DNA of 64,000 nucleotides, taken from Budorcas taxicolor (Eukaryota > Chordata > Mammalia > Artiodactyla > Bovidae). Position numbers and translations under genes: made by a program. The notes beneath the pieces were generated by a model that worked only from the letters and a program-made list of their open reading frames with translations, ran no database searches and was not told the DNA's origin. Below, piece after piece: positions 36,754-47,087 of the stretch; the stretch's first letter is position 1; the number at the start of each line of letters is the position of its first letter. Location: the NCBI RefSeq assembly GCF_023091745.1, contig NC_068910.1, forward strand, positions 129,535,170 through 129,599,169. Reading direction: 5' to 3'.

Positions 36754-37145
36754 CCTTTTTAAATTAGGTGGCGTTTATTTCTTTTCATACTCCACTGGGT
36801 AGAAGAGAAATGATGAGAGCAGACATCTTGTTTCTGGTTGCAATGGCAAGCATTCAGCCTTTTACCATTAAAAATGGTGTTAGCTATTGGTTTTCATAGA
36901 GTCATTGATTAGGTTGAGAGCATCCTTTTCTATTTTAGATTGTTGAGACTTTATCAGGAACATATGTTGAATCTTGTCAAATACTCTTTCTATGCCTATT
37001 GAGATGATCATATGGTTTTTTCAGTTGGTAAATATAGCGTATTATATTAACTGATCTTTGGATATAAAAAACAACTTTGCATTCCTGGAATAAACTTCAC
37101 TTTGTCATGATGAATTATTCTTTTGATATTGGTTGTACTCAATTT

Positions 37146-39087
37146 AGGCAGTGGAAACAGAGATCAAATTGCCTTTTCTAAAGCCAACTTGAATATCTGG
37201 AAGTTCTTGGTTCAGGTACTGCTGAAGCCATGCTTGGAGAATTCTGAGCATTATTTTGCTAGCGTGTGAGATGAGTGTAACTGTGTGGTAGTATGAACAC
37301 TCTTTGGCATTCCTTTCTTTGGGATTGGAATGAAATGTGACCTTTTCCAGTCCTGTGGCCACTGCTGAGTTTTCCAACTTTGCTGGCATATTGAATGCAG
37401 CACTTTAACAGCATCATCTTTTAAGATTTGAAATAGTGCAACTGGAATTGACTTACCTGGTGGCTCAGCTGGTAAAGAATATGCCTGCAATGCGGGAGAC
37501 CTGGGTTTGATCCCTGAGTGGGGTAGAGCCCCTGGAGAAAGGAACAGCTACCCACTCCAGTATTCTGGCCTGGAGAATTCCATGGACTGTATATGTATAG
37601 TCCATGGGGTTGTAAAGAGTCGGACACGATGGGGCGACTTTCACTTTTAACTGGAATTCCATTACCTCCACTAGCTTTGTTAGTAGTGATGCTTCCTAAG
37701 GCCCACATGACTTCATATTCCAGGAGGTCTGGCTCTAGGTGAGTGATCACACTATCATGGTTATCTGGGTCATGAGGATCTTTTTTGTATAGTTCTTCTG
37801 TGTATTCTTGCCACCTCTTCTTAGTATCTTCTGCTTCTCTTAGGTCCATACCGTTTCTGTCCTTTATTGTGCCCACCTTCACATAAAGTGTTCCCTTGGT
37901 ATCTCTAATTTTCTTGAGGAGATCTCTAGCTGAATTTAGAAAAGGCAGAGGAACCAGAGATCAAATTGCCAACATCCACTGGATCATCAAAAAAGTAAGA
38001 GTTTCAGAAAAACATCTACTTCTGCTTTATTGATTACACCAAAGCCTTTGACTGTGTGGATCACAATAAACTGTGGAAAATTCTGAAAGAGATGGGAATA
38101 CCAGATCACCTGACCTGCCTCCTGAGAAATCTGTATGCAGGTCAAGAAGCAACAGTTAGAACTAGACATGGAACAATGGATAGCTTCCAAATTGGGAAAT
38201 ATGTCAAGGCTGTATATTGTCACCTTGTTTATTTAACTTATATGCAGTGTACATCATGCGAAATGCCAGGCTGGATGAAGCACAAGCTGGAATCAAGATT
38301 GCAAGGAGAAATATCAATAACCTCATATATGCAGATGATACCACCCTTATGGCAGAAAGCGAAGAGGAATTGAAGAGCCTCTTGATGAAAGTGGAAGAAG
38401 AGAGTGAAACAGTTGGCTTAAAGCTCAACATTCAGAAAACTAAAATCATGGTATCTGGTCCCATCACTTCATGGGAAACTGAACAGGAAACAGTGACAGA
38501 TTTTACTTTTTTGGGCTCCTAAATCACTGCAGATGGTGACTGCAGCAATGAAATTAAAAGATGCTTGCTCCTTGGAAGAAAAGCTATGACAAACCTAGAC
38601 AGCATATTAAAAAGCAGAGACATTACTTTACCAACAAAGGTCCATCTAGTCAAAGCTATGGTTTCTCCTGTGGTCACGTATGGATGTGAGAGTTGGACCG
38701 TATAGAAGGCTGAGCCAAAGAATTGATGCTTTTGAACTGTGGTGTTGGAGAAGACTCTTGAGAGTCCCTTGGACTGGAAGGAGATCCAACCAGTTAATCC
38801 TAAAGGAAATCAGTCCTGAATATTCATTGCAAGGACTGATGCTGAAGCTGAAGCTCCAATACTTCGGCCACCTGATGCGAAGAACTGACTCATTTGAAAA
38901 GACCCTGATGCTGGGAAAGATTGAAGGCAGGAGGAAGAGAGGATGAGATGGTTGGATGGCATCACGGATTCGATGGACATGAGTCTGAGAAAGCTCTGCA
39001 AGTTGGTGATGGACAGGGAAGCCTGGCATGCTGCAGTCCATGGGGTCACAAAGAGTCGGACAGGACTGAGCGACTGAACAGAACTGA
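37146..39087 (+). mobile_element. Rearranged BovB LINE with inverted 5' part (twin-priming type)
   Basis: One insertion is bounded by the 9-bp duplication ACTCAATTT at 37137-37145 and 39088-39096. Between these lie a ~27-bp plus-oriented BovB scrap (37146-37172), a minus-oriented BovB block (37171-37928) carrying a nested Bov-tA, and a plus-oriented block (37929-39087) running to the BovB 3' tail. The inverted block is the 5'-ward neighbour of the plus block, which is the expected product of twin priming. The catalytic Y-A-D-D survives near 38327-38338, but stops follow. Confidence 0.93.
37450..37648 (+). mobile_element. Bov-tA SINE nested in the inverted BovB block
   Basis: The head TACCTGGTGGCTCAGCTGGT and a Bov-A body carry the subfamily insertion GGACTGTATATGTATAGTCC. 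Perfect duplication AACTGGAATT lies at 37440-37449 and 37649-37658. It therefore arrived after the BovB rearrangement or at least within it. Confidence 0.96.
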
Positions 39088-39271
39088 ACTCAATTTGTTA
39101 AAATTGTGTTTAGAATTTTGGATCTGTGTTCATTAACCTATGATTTTTCTCTTCTAATGTCTGTTAGATTTAGATATCAGGGTAATGCTTTCTTCATTAG
39201 AATGAATTAGGAAATGCTCCTTTATTTTCAGTTTCTTAGAAGAATTTTGTAAAATTGGTAATATTTTTGCA

Positions 39272-39717
39272 ATAAGGGCGCAGTTTAGCGGGGTGCCTCT
39301 GGCTCAGAGTCTCTCACAAGTATACCTCTTGGTGAGCCATGGGTGTAGTCCTCCAAGGGGAAAATCTGCTTCCAAGCTTATTCACATTGTCCTTAGCAGA
39401 CCTCAGATGATCTATTTTCAAGCTCATCGACATGCCTGTTAATAATCCTCAAGTCCTTGCTGACTACAGACTAGAAACATTAGTTCCTAGCCATGTAGGC
39501 CTCTCCACAGGACAGCTCACAAAATGGAAGGTGTATTTCCTCAGAGTGTAAGAGAAAAAGTGAAAGGGATCCCATACCCTTTTAGTAACCTTATTCCAAG
39601 TGATTAATAAGCAAATAAACAAGTCCAGCCCACAAACAAGGAGAAGGGATTTCACAAGAGTGTGACAACTAGGAGGTAGGCCTTATCAGAGAACCTTTTA
39701 GAGTCTGCCTACCATAG
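39272..39717 (-). mobile_element. MLT1-like ERVL-MaLR LTR fragment
   Basis: On the complement, GTGAGAGACTCTGAGCCAGA and the GTTTGTGGGCTGGACTTGTT region resemble old mammalian MaLR LTRs. The fragment interrupts the ancient L1. Family assignment is from memory of the general pattern, and the edges are approximate. Confidence 0.45.
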
Positions 39718-40140
39718 TTGTTCATGACAGTAACTTATTATCCTTCTAATATGTATAGAATCTTTAGTGATGATAGCTCTCTCTCCTTACTTAGGTAATT
39801 AATCTTTTTTTCCTGACCTAGAAGTTGGTCAATCTTATTGATCTTCATAAACAGCTTTTGGTTTCACTATTTTTTCTGTTTTTTCTTTTATAAATTTCCA
39901 CTCTAATCTTTATTATTCCTTTCCTGTGCTTATTTTGGGACTCATTCACCCTTTTTGTCTGTTCTGTAAGATGGATCTTTCTTCTTATAACATGGAGTTT
40001 ACTGCTCTAATTTCCCCTAAAGTATTACTTTAATGGCATCCAACAAGTTTTGACATGTTGTGTTTTCACTTTCATTCAGTTGAAAATACTTTCTAGTTTC
40101 CTTTCTGATTTTGTCTTTGATCATGGGTTATTTTAAAGTG

Positions 40141-40181
40141 CTAACAAAAGAGCTGGACATGACTTAGCATTTAAACAACAT
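40141..40181 (+). mobile_element. ~40-bp BovB/Bov-tA tail fragment inside ancient L1
   Basis: GAGCTGGACATGACTTAGCA followed by TTTAAACAACA matches the last ~35 bases shared by BovB and Bov-tA elements. L1 sequence runs up to it and resumes at TTTCCAAATATTTC, so it looks like a tiny insertion. A duplication is not resolvable at this length. Confidence 0.65.
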
Positions 40182-40485
40182 TTAGTTTCCAAATATTTCA
40201 GAATATTCCAGAGATTTCTCTGTTATGGATTTCTAGTTTAATTCCATTGTGGGTCAGAGAACACACTCTTTATGATTTGAATCTTTTTAAATTTAATAAG
40301 ACCTTTTCTATGGCTCAGAAGATGATTTATCTTGGTAAATGTTCCATGTGTACTTGAAAAGAATGTGTATTCTGCTGCTGTTGGGTATAGGATTATACAA
40401 ATGTCAATTAGGTCCAGCTGGTGGATGGGATTGTTCAAGTCTTCTATATCTTTACTGATCTTCTTTTGTAGACTACATTTAAAAA

Positions 40486-41620
40486 TGTTATAAAAATGCA
40501 ATATCAGTGACAGAATTTGAACATTACTAAACTATTTTTATTTTATTAAAATGTTTTTCTTACTCTGGCACACACAGAATCACAGGCAGAAATTTAGAGG
40601 CCACAGAAATGGAATGAAATGAGACATCTAACTGTGATGCTGCACCTCTGAACAAATTTTGCTATTTAAGAAAGTGCTCTTGAAACTGGGTTATTTTATC
40701 TTTCCCTGTCTGACCTTGTAAGCTACTTAATTGCGAAATGTGTTTTTATTCACAATGTCTCTTAATATTTTATTCTTTATGCCAAGTCATGAGCCTGCTG
40801 CAGGCAAGACAGGCAACAAAACCTTCAACAGAATGAAAGAAATATTGGTGCTTCTAGCATAACACTGTTTATAAGTGTTCCTATTTGAACAGGACATATA
40901 AATGCTTCTAAAAAAACCTTGCATTCCACAAAATTGTGTATAAAAATAATGGGTTATGGGGAAAATAGTATGGGACCATAACATTTGAAACATTTAACTT
41001 TGTAACCAGAATACTAATAAAATAATAATTATCTCAATTAAAATGTTAGTACTCAGTAGCTGTCCACTACCACTTGTACCCAGGATCACAGTTGATTTTT
41101 ATAGCCTTAAATCTGCAAGAGATAGGTCCTTAAGGGCATTTGCCTCCAAAAGATAACATTGTCATCAAAATCTAATTTGAATCGATGTTCTCTTCAACAG
41201 CACATTGTTTTTAAAAACAAGAGAAATGTCTTTTCCATGTCTTCATCTGCTCCCACAACTTCATCAGATAGGGTCACACTGTAAGGCAGAATACCAGTCC
41301 TTGAAGTCATTAAACCAGCCACTTCTTGCACTGCCACAGTATTCTTAACTTAAGGCTTCCTTCTTTAACTTAAGAAAAATTAGCCCTCAGTGCTTTAAAC
41401 TATTGATTTGCTGGGGGAAAAAATTATATATGAACCAATGATGTTATTTTCTTATTTGCCAACTGGGCACTAATTTGCATTACAGAAATATGTTGCAGCT
41501 GAAAACAGGATACTCCACAGTTTTCTAACCTTGAAATGTGTGATTTTCCTAGTCATTTTCTTGGCAGCAGACACTGCAGGGATTTAAATCTCCTTCCTTC
41601 CAGGATGACTGAAAGCATAT
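40486..41620. other. Unique AT-rich stretch with no recognised gene
   Basis: I see no identifiable repeat, RNA gene or exon. Open frames are under 90 codons and without motif. Confidence 0.4.
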
Positions 41621-41833
41621 TCTGTTGTTGTTTAGTCTCTCAGTTATGTCTGACTCTTTTGCAACCCCATGGATTATATGCTACTAGTTTCCTCTGTCCA
41701 TGGAATCTCCCAGGCAAGAAAACTGGAGTGTGTTGCCATTTCCTTCTTCAGGGGATCTTCTTGACCCAAGGATTGAACCCATGTCTCCTGTACTGACAGA
41801 CAGATTCTTAACCACTGAGCCATCAGGGAAGCA
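41621..41833 (-). mobile_element. Bov-tA SINE
   Basis: This reverse-oriented copy with a GTTGTTGTTT tail at the left is bounded by the perfect duplication AAAGCATAT at 41612-41620 and 41834-41842. Confidence 0.96.
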
Positions 41834-41842
41834 AAAGCATAT

Positions 41843-42290
41843 ATACTGAGCATTTATTATGTTCCTGTCTGTTCTAAGTACTGGAGACAGTGGTGAACGT
41901 GACAGAGAAGGTTTCTATGTTTGTGGACTTTACATTCTGGTGGGTGGTACAGACAATAAACAGGTAAATCGACAAATATGGTAATGTCAGAGAGCGAGAC
42001 TTGCTATGAAGAAAATAAATGAGTGATAGGATATGGCATGAGGTGTAGAGGCTGGGTGGCCATTCTATAAAGAGGTAACCTTAGATAGGATGATCAGGGA
42101 AGTCTTCTCTGAAGAGATGACATTTGAGCCAAGACCTATCAGATGAGAAGGAACTAGTCATGGGAAGATTTGGAGAAGACTCTCAGGCAGTGGGAACAGT
42201 AAAGGGACAGTAAGTCAAAGGCCTTAAGATGAGAGCAAGCTTAGTGTACTGTACCTAAGGAATAGAGTGAAGAGTGGCTGGGGAAGCTTC
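41843..42290 (-). mobile_element. L2 LINE 3' region
   Basis: On the complement this is a good L2 3' match. On the plus strand the landmarks read ACTGAGCATTTATTATGTTC, CAGACAATAAACAGGTAAAT and TCAGGGAAGTCTTCTCTGAA. It begins directly at the Bov-tA duplication and fades near 42290. Confidence 0.82.
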
Positions 42291-42853
42291 AGGGGTACCC
42301 CCCGGGCTGAGTGCCATGCTTCATGGCCAGGCTGAGGTTGACCCAGCAGATCAAGCCACTTCTGCCTAACAGTTTCACATCCTCCATGCCTCAGATAGCC
42401 AGAGGCACCCCAAATGCCTAGAGACAAATCCAACTAAATGACCCTCATCTGAGTGCCAAGCCTAGCAATGGAGCAGAACACACTGATTACCACAAAATGT
42501 CAGGCTGGTATGGAGCCAGATGAGTTTGGCATCTCCGAGGGAGTTGCTGAAATTTGACAACAGGATCCAACCAGAAATGTCCTGTGGGCCAGGAAGAGAG
42601 GGCTGGAGCAAGGCTTCTCATGAGGCAGCCTGGGACAGCTAGAGCAGAATGACAGCACAAAATGGGAGAGATGGGGTGGGTCCTGAGGGAACGACTGGAT
42701 GGCAGTGAAGGAAAGACTCTTCAAGTCCCTTTTGTCAGTCTTGGGTGCCATACACACTTACCTGGATGAACCGGTGACTTTCCAACCAGTCACAATTGTC
42801 TAGCAGAATAGCCAGGAGTGGGGCTTCACTATTTTTGCAGAATCTTAGCTTAC
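42291..42853. other. Unique GC-richer stretch below the candidate exons
   Basis: The interval is richer in G+C than the window average and is not assigned to a repeat. A strong minus-strand donor-like site (complement of CACTTAC) lies at 42755-42761. The ~50-codon frame open just upstream of it on the minus strand (42762-42919) is in a different phase from the candidate exon at 42854-42920. Confidence 0.35.
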
Positions 42854-42920
42854 CCAGACTGGTTCTAATTCTGCTGCCATAAACTTTAATGTTGCTTTGG
42901 AATATTTCTCTACATGATCT
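42854..42920 (-). CDS. Candidate exon: short cytoplasmic tail of an unidentified membrane protein
   Basis: On the minus strand the segment is preceded by TTAAATACAG and followed by GTAAGC. One base completes the split codon left by the transmembrane exon, and 22 further codons follow, rich in charged residues (D-H-V-E-K-Y-S-K, then A-A-E-L-E-P-V-W). If the donor is not used, the frame reads V-S and stops at once, so it could also be the terminal exon. The acceptor has a weak pyrimidine tract. I do not recognise the protein. A competing open frame on the same strand uses the donor at 42761 and cannot be excluded. Confidence 0.25.
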
Positions 42921-43223
42921 CTGTATTTAATACAAATACATCTTCAAAGGATCTCACCTTCCTTCATGAAGAGAAACTCTTCATTTGCTTTTTTGGATAT
43001 TGTAGTTAGCACAATACTGGGAAGATCTTTCATCTTCTCAAGATGGATCTGTACTGCAAGGCCAGGCCTCCGTCAGGGGGAGCGTCTCACTTAGTTTAAT
43101 GCCACAGTAGGACACAAGCTTTTCTGACACCAGCCAGCAGTTCATGGTGCCAAAATGACACCAACACTCTGGGCTTTATGTTTCAGGTGATGAAAGATGA
43201 GAAACTAGGCATGGGCTGCTTAC

Positions 43224-43360
43224 CTGTTCTTCCTGCAGCGAATTGTGAAGCCAAGAAAGAAGGCGATGAGGAGAAGTCCACAGCTTAGGAAAGTCCAAAC
43301 AATACCCAAGAGGGCAGGAGATAATGAAGAAATGGTCTTACTGCTGTGGTGGGAAGAGGT
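43224..43360 (-). CDS. Candidate exon: transmembrane segment of an unidentified type I membrane protein
   Basis: This 137-bp minus-strand segment is flanked by a good acceptor (CTTCTCTTCATTCTGTTCTCAG spans 43361-43382) and the donor GTAAGC (43218-43223). It reads 45 codons plus two bases. The first ~15 residues are Ser/Thr/His-rich like a juxtamembrane stalk. Residues ~17-40 form an uninterrupted hydrophobic segment (G-I-V-W-T-F-L-S-C-G-L-L-L-I-A-F-F-L-G-F). R-C-R-K-N follows at once, a classic stop-transfer cluster. Phase agrees with the segments above and below. Hydrophobicity and splice signals are seen directly. Gene status is inferred and the family is unknown. Confidence 0.42.
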
Positions 43361-43569
43361 CTGAGAACAGAATGAAGAGAAGCTGTTAGAAATGAAGCTC
43401 TTCTATAGATCAAACATGAACTGCCCCCATCACCGCCAAAGTTGGGACACAGGTGTCCTGCATAAACATTTACCCCTCCTCCCTCCACCACCACTATCAT
43501 TAACAACAAGAACAACAACAACATGTATACCTAAGCAGCAGCCCTGACACCCCATGGCTGCTCACTTAC

Positions 43570-43742
43570 AATTGTAGTTCTGCAGAGATCATGAAGGGGT
43601 CTACGTTCCAGCTCCTGACCAGAAAAACCATCACACAATTCAGAGCAGTTTATTTCAGGCTCCATGTCATCATATGCCCCTCTTGGTATGTGCCTATTCG
43701 CAGTCTTGGTTACCCACAGGTAGGTAACCAGCAGATCTTTGA
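43570..43742 (-). CDS. Candidate exon: extracellular portion upstream of the transmembrane segment
   Basis: This 173-bp minus-strand segment is preceded by GCTGTTGTGTTTTAG and followed by the strong donor GTAAGTGAG. After two bases completing a codon it reads 57 codons with three cysteines (C-S-E-L-C near residues 32-36 and L-C-R near 52-54) and an acidic patch (A-Y-D-D-M-E-P-E). It ends in phase 0, which matches the start of the transmembrane exon across a 209-bp intron. I recognise no domain. No further upstream exon was found by eye. A decayed gene or chance open frame remains possible. Confidence 0.33.
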
Positions 43743-44232
43743 CTAAAACACAACAGCAACTCAGATCTTTCCTTCAGAGGTGCCATTCTGGGGCTGGATC
43801 CTGGGTCAGAATCTGGGATGAACAACCCATTCAGGTGGAAGCGGAGAGTTATTTCACTAGGCTCCTACATCAGACACCTTCCAGGCTCTCCTGGTCCCCT
43901 GCTGCCAATGCAGACCACATGAGTGACGAGTGGACATCTTAGTAACAATTAGGTCACACAAAGCGATGATTTTAGCTTGCCACCAGATGGCAGTCACTGC
44001 TCCAAGTACTCTCACACAGGTCCTGAAGGAGAGGAAAGCAATTAAACCTGTTAATAAATAAATGTTTTATTTATATGCATATAATTTACTCAAATAAACA
44101 CAAACACATACATATACGTAAATGGATTATTACAGAGGTTTTAAAATATTTTATACATTTAACTATAATAGCTATATTTTTTATTATATATAGTTATATA
44201 TAATAAATTCTTATATATAACAAAGGTTTAGG
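43743..44232. other. Unique then very AT-rich stretch
   Basis: The first half is moderately GC-rich with no certain exon. From about 44040 the sequence is strongly AT-rich, with TTTATTATATATAGTTATAT-like runs that are partly repeated on the far side of the next SINE. Confidence 0.4.
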
Positions 44233-44444
44233 CGAGTGAGCGAGTAAAAGTCACTCAGCTCTGTCTGACTCTGCAACCCCATGGACTGTAGCCTACCAGG
44301 CTCCTCTGTCCATGGAATTTCCCAGGCAAGAACAATGGAGTGGGTGGCCATCCCCTTCTCCAGGGAATCTTCCTGATCCAGGGATTGAACCTGGGTCTCC
44401 TGCCTTGCAGGCAGACTCTTTACCGTCTGAGCCACCAGGGAAGC
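44233..44444 (-). mobile_element. Bov-tA SINE
   Basis: This full-length reverse-oriented copy has its head at the right (complement of GCTTCCCTGGTGGCTCAGAC). It is flanked by related AT-rich blocks of about 55 bp (44173-44232 and 44446-44505). Confidence 0.94.
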
Positions 44445-44445
44445 A

Positions 44446-45562
44446 TATTTTTATTATACATAATTATACACAATACATTCTTATATACAACAAAATTTGA
44501 AAGTAAAATATATATTTAAATAAATATATTTCAAAATCTCTTTAATAAACAATACTTTTAAAACAAAGATAAAGCACATCTAACAATTTATAGATATAAA
44601 GCTCTACAGTCCCTCTTCAGATCCTTTCATGGCCCAGCACTACAAAAATTTTAGTTTACATATGTGAGCACATCTTCCTTTTTTTCCCTACTAGGAACGC
44701 CCCCTGGCCTTCCAAGATCTTTCTACGCACTTCAGGGATTAAGCTCTGTCTGGTCCTGGCTGATAGTGGGTTCAGGTGCCCCACAGTGTCTGCACACATT
44801 GTCTGATGGTTGGTCCTGTGATGATCTATTCGCTCAGCGAATGGAGGAACATTCTATGACTAGTCGGATGAAATCTCAGAAGGATATGCAAACACTTTAT
44901 CGAGTTTTTTACTCATCTGTTTTTAAAACTGTCAGACTACTAGAAAGGTTACTCAAGTAGTAGGGAGAGAAATTGAGGGTTCTAAAAATTCCCACAGAGT
45001 GAGCGAGTAACCATCTTTTCTCAGAAGATGACTACAATATGAACACTGTGATCTAAAAAGAAGCTCTACCTAGCAGAACAAAAGTAGAAATGCAGAGAGG
45101 TTCAAATTAATCCCAGCAGAAAAGGCAAACATGTCCCCAATTCTTTAAAGCACCTATCTCTTAAGAAAAACAGATTTGAAATTTTACCAGTGGGAATTTT
45201 AAAGAGGATGCCACTTCTGGTTTGTGTTTCTGGGACAGCTTAGCACATTTTTCTTTTACTATGGAGGAAAATTGGAAGAGGAAAAAATATCAATTATTTC
45301 AATAGCCACTGAGTATAGGACTTGTGTTTAAGGCAGAATAATAGTGACAGGTGTAGAATGCCATCTTTGGATTCTGCATACTTAGACATGAACAATATAG
45401 CACCAGGTGCTGCCCATATATTGGCCTCTCATATATTCCTGAATTATTTACCAGGCTCATTACAATGAAGTCCCAAGAGAACTAAAAGCCACTACCTCCC
45501 GTCAAGACATTTAAATTCTTGTGCAGACTGGTCAGATTACTGAATGGAAAATTAAGAAGTAT
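44446..45562. other. Unassigned stretch, AT-rich at the left
   Basis: After the repeated AT-rich block the sequence is unique to my eye. A 98-codon plus-strand frame at 44664-44960 has no recognisable domain and no splice support. Confidence 0.35.
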
Positions 45563-45573
45563 AAAAATATGAC

Positions 45574-45710
45574 TGCTGCTGCTGCTGCTGCTGCTAAGTC
45601 ACCTCAGTTGTGTCCGACTGTGTGACCCCATAGACGGCAGCCCACCAGGCTCCCCAGTCCCTGGGATTCTCCAGGCAAGAACACTGGAATGGGTTGCCAT
45701 TTCCTTCTCC
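45574..45710 (-). mobile_element. Bov-A SINE (single unit) with (CTG)n head
   Basis: A single Bov-A unit lies in reverse orientation, starting with about eight CTG triplets. Flanks AAAAATATGACT (45563-45574) and AAAAACATGACT (45711-45722) are an 11/12 target duplication. The triplet run is the SINE tail and not an independent repeat expansion. Confidence 0.93.
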
Positions 45711-45984
45711 AAAAACATGACTATTTGCATCTTAATTTAGTTGAAATTTTAACCATTGAAAAGATTTTTTTTTTCTTTTTCTTAAAAGCTAGACATCCCC
45801 TACTATGTCTTCTAGCATAGAGCAACATTAGAAGCCACAGGAAAGACCATACTGCATGATGGATTGAAAGACATTTTTCCTATATCACCCTTTTAATCAG
45901 ACTTGCAAATAAGTACACTTACATTTGAACCATTATTAAGTCCTTGTCAGTGTATCCTTATATAGACGTGTGTTTATACATAAA

Positions 45985-46150
45985 ACCTCATTTTGCTCTC
46001 ACAACTGTGCCATGTGAAGTAAACAAGACCTTTCTTCATTTTCACAAAAGGAAACTTAAGAGCAGAAAAGTGGAGAAACTTGCTCCAAATCTGCAGAGAT
46101 AGGACTCAAATCCTGGTGTTTACAGTGCAAGGTCAGTGTCCTCCTGGTAT
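45985..46150 (-). mobile_element. MIR SINE
   Basis: On the plus strand it reads like the reverse of MIR: AAAAGGAAACTTAAGAGCAG, GAAACTTGCTCCAAATCTGC, then GGACTCAAATCCTGGTGTTT. It is diverged as expected for this ancient family. Confidence 0.7.
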
Positions 46151-46289
46151 ACACCCTGGATGGGGCAGACATCCTGGACTGAGCTCACCCAAGAGGACAC
46201 CAATGTCCTATTAAGTTTCTTCATGTTTAGTTCCTAGAGTTTCATATCTATGGGTTCTCTGGAGTGTGGCGTACAGTAGCACATGTATA

Positions 46290-46420
46290 CCAGTGACTCT
46301 CAACTAGTGCAATTTGGCACCTCCAGAGGACATCTGGCAGATGTGGTTGTCAAAACAGAGGAGGGCGCTAGTGACATCTAGTAGGTAGAAGCCAAGGATG
46401 GTCAACACTGTGGCTCTGAG
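46290..46420 (+). mobile_element. Old hAT-type DNA transposon fragment
   Basis: AGTGACTCTCAACTAGTGCA, the GGACATCTGGCAGATGTGGT segment and GACATCTAGTAGGTAGAAGC match a common mammalian MER element that I cannot name exactly. The segment up to ~46640 may contain a second decayed piece. Confidence 0.6.
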
Positions 46421-47087
46421 AAGGAATAACAACCTTAGGCCCAAATCATCCTTGGGAGCTTTTGTGAACATGATGGAATTGTCCATTTGAACAGATTTCT
46501 GAGTACATTCTAAAGGTCACGTGTGGACAGACTAACACAATGGTATGGAAATTTGAGTGCTAGGCCCCCCTACAGTCAATGGCTATCCAGTGTTGGAGCT
46601 TTATAAACCATGACACTAGGCCCCACCATGGGGCCGGCTTTCAATTTCAATATTAGCATACATTCACAAAGATTCACACATGAGGAGCTGGTAAAAGAGT
46701 GAATGGCTTAGTCACTGAAAGAAGAGAGTTGAATGATTTCAAAAATGGACTGAGTGATTGGGAAAGTGGGTGGGAAGTGGTATGTCAGAGGGGATAACAG
46801 TAAGGCATCTGACCATAAAACAGATAAAGAATCCAAGGCACAAAGAGAAAGGTGTGCCAGGCTCCTCCAAGAACACCCCCCTCCCCTGCCTCTCCCACTA
46901 AGTCTATAGAGGTAAACTGTCTCGTTCACAGATGGTAGCAGATCTAACACCATGGCAGGACTTTCAATTTACTTGGCAGAATATAGAATCCTGCCCAGTC
47001 ATTGGGAAAACAGACACTGCATCAGCTATGCTGCTCCCAAGAGCAAGACAGTCCTTTCTAGGTTTACAACTCTCATGCCCCCCACAT

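Larger units (their letters stand above)
29800..40485 (-). mobile_element. Ancient L1 (3' UTR to endonuclease) broken up by six insertions
   Basis: One reverse-oriented L1 can be followed collinearly through 29800-29837, 30899-31554, 35853-36556, 36754-37145, 39097-39271, 39718-40140 and 40182-40485. It moves from the 3' UTR through ORF2 reverse transcriptase into the endonuclease. The inserts are a BovB, a 4.3-kb bovine L1, a Bov-tA, a rearranged BovB, an MLT1-like LTR and a ~40-bp tail fragment. Its own sequence amounts to only about 2.8 kb. All frames are destroyed. Confidence 0.75.

Noticed and set aside
44664..44960. A 98-codon plus-strand open frame as an exon
   Set aside because: No acceptor/donor pair or recognisable domain was found, and the start lies in AT-rich repeat-like sequence.
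45574..45597. (CTG)n triplet runs here and at 55378 and 57293 as disease-like triplet expansions
   Set aside because: Each run sits at the tail of a reverse-oriented Bov-A/BOV-A2 element and has six to eight units, which is the normal tail of that family.
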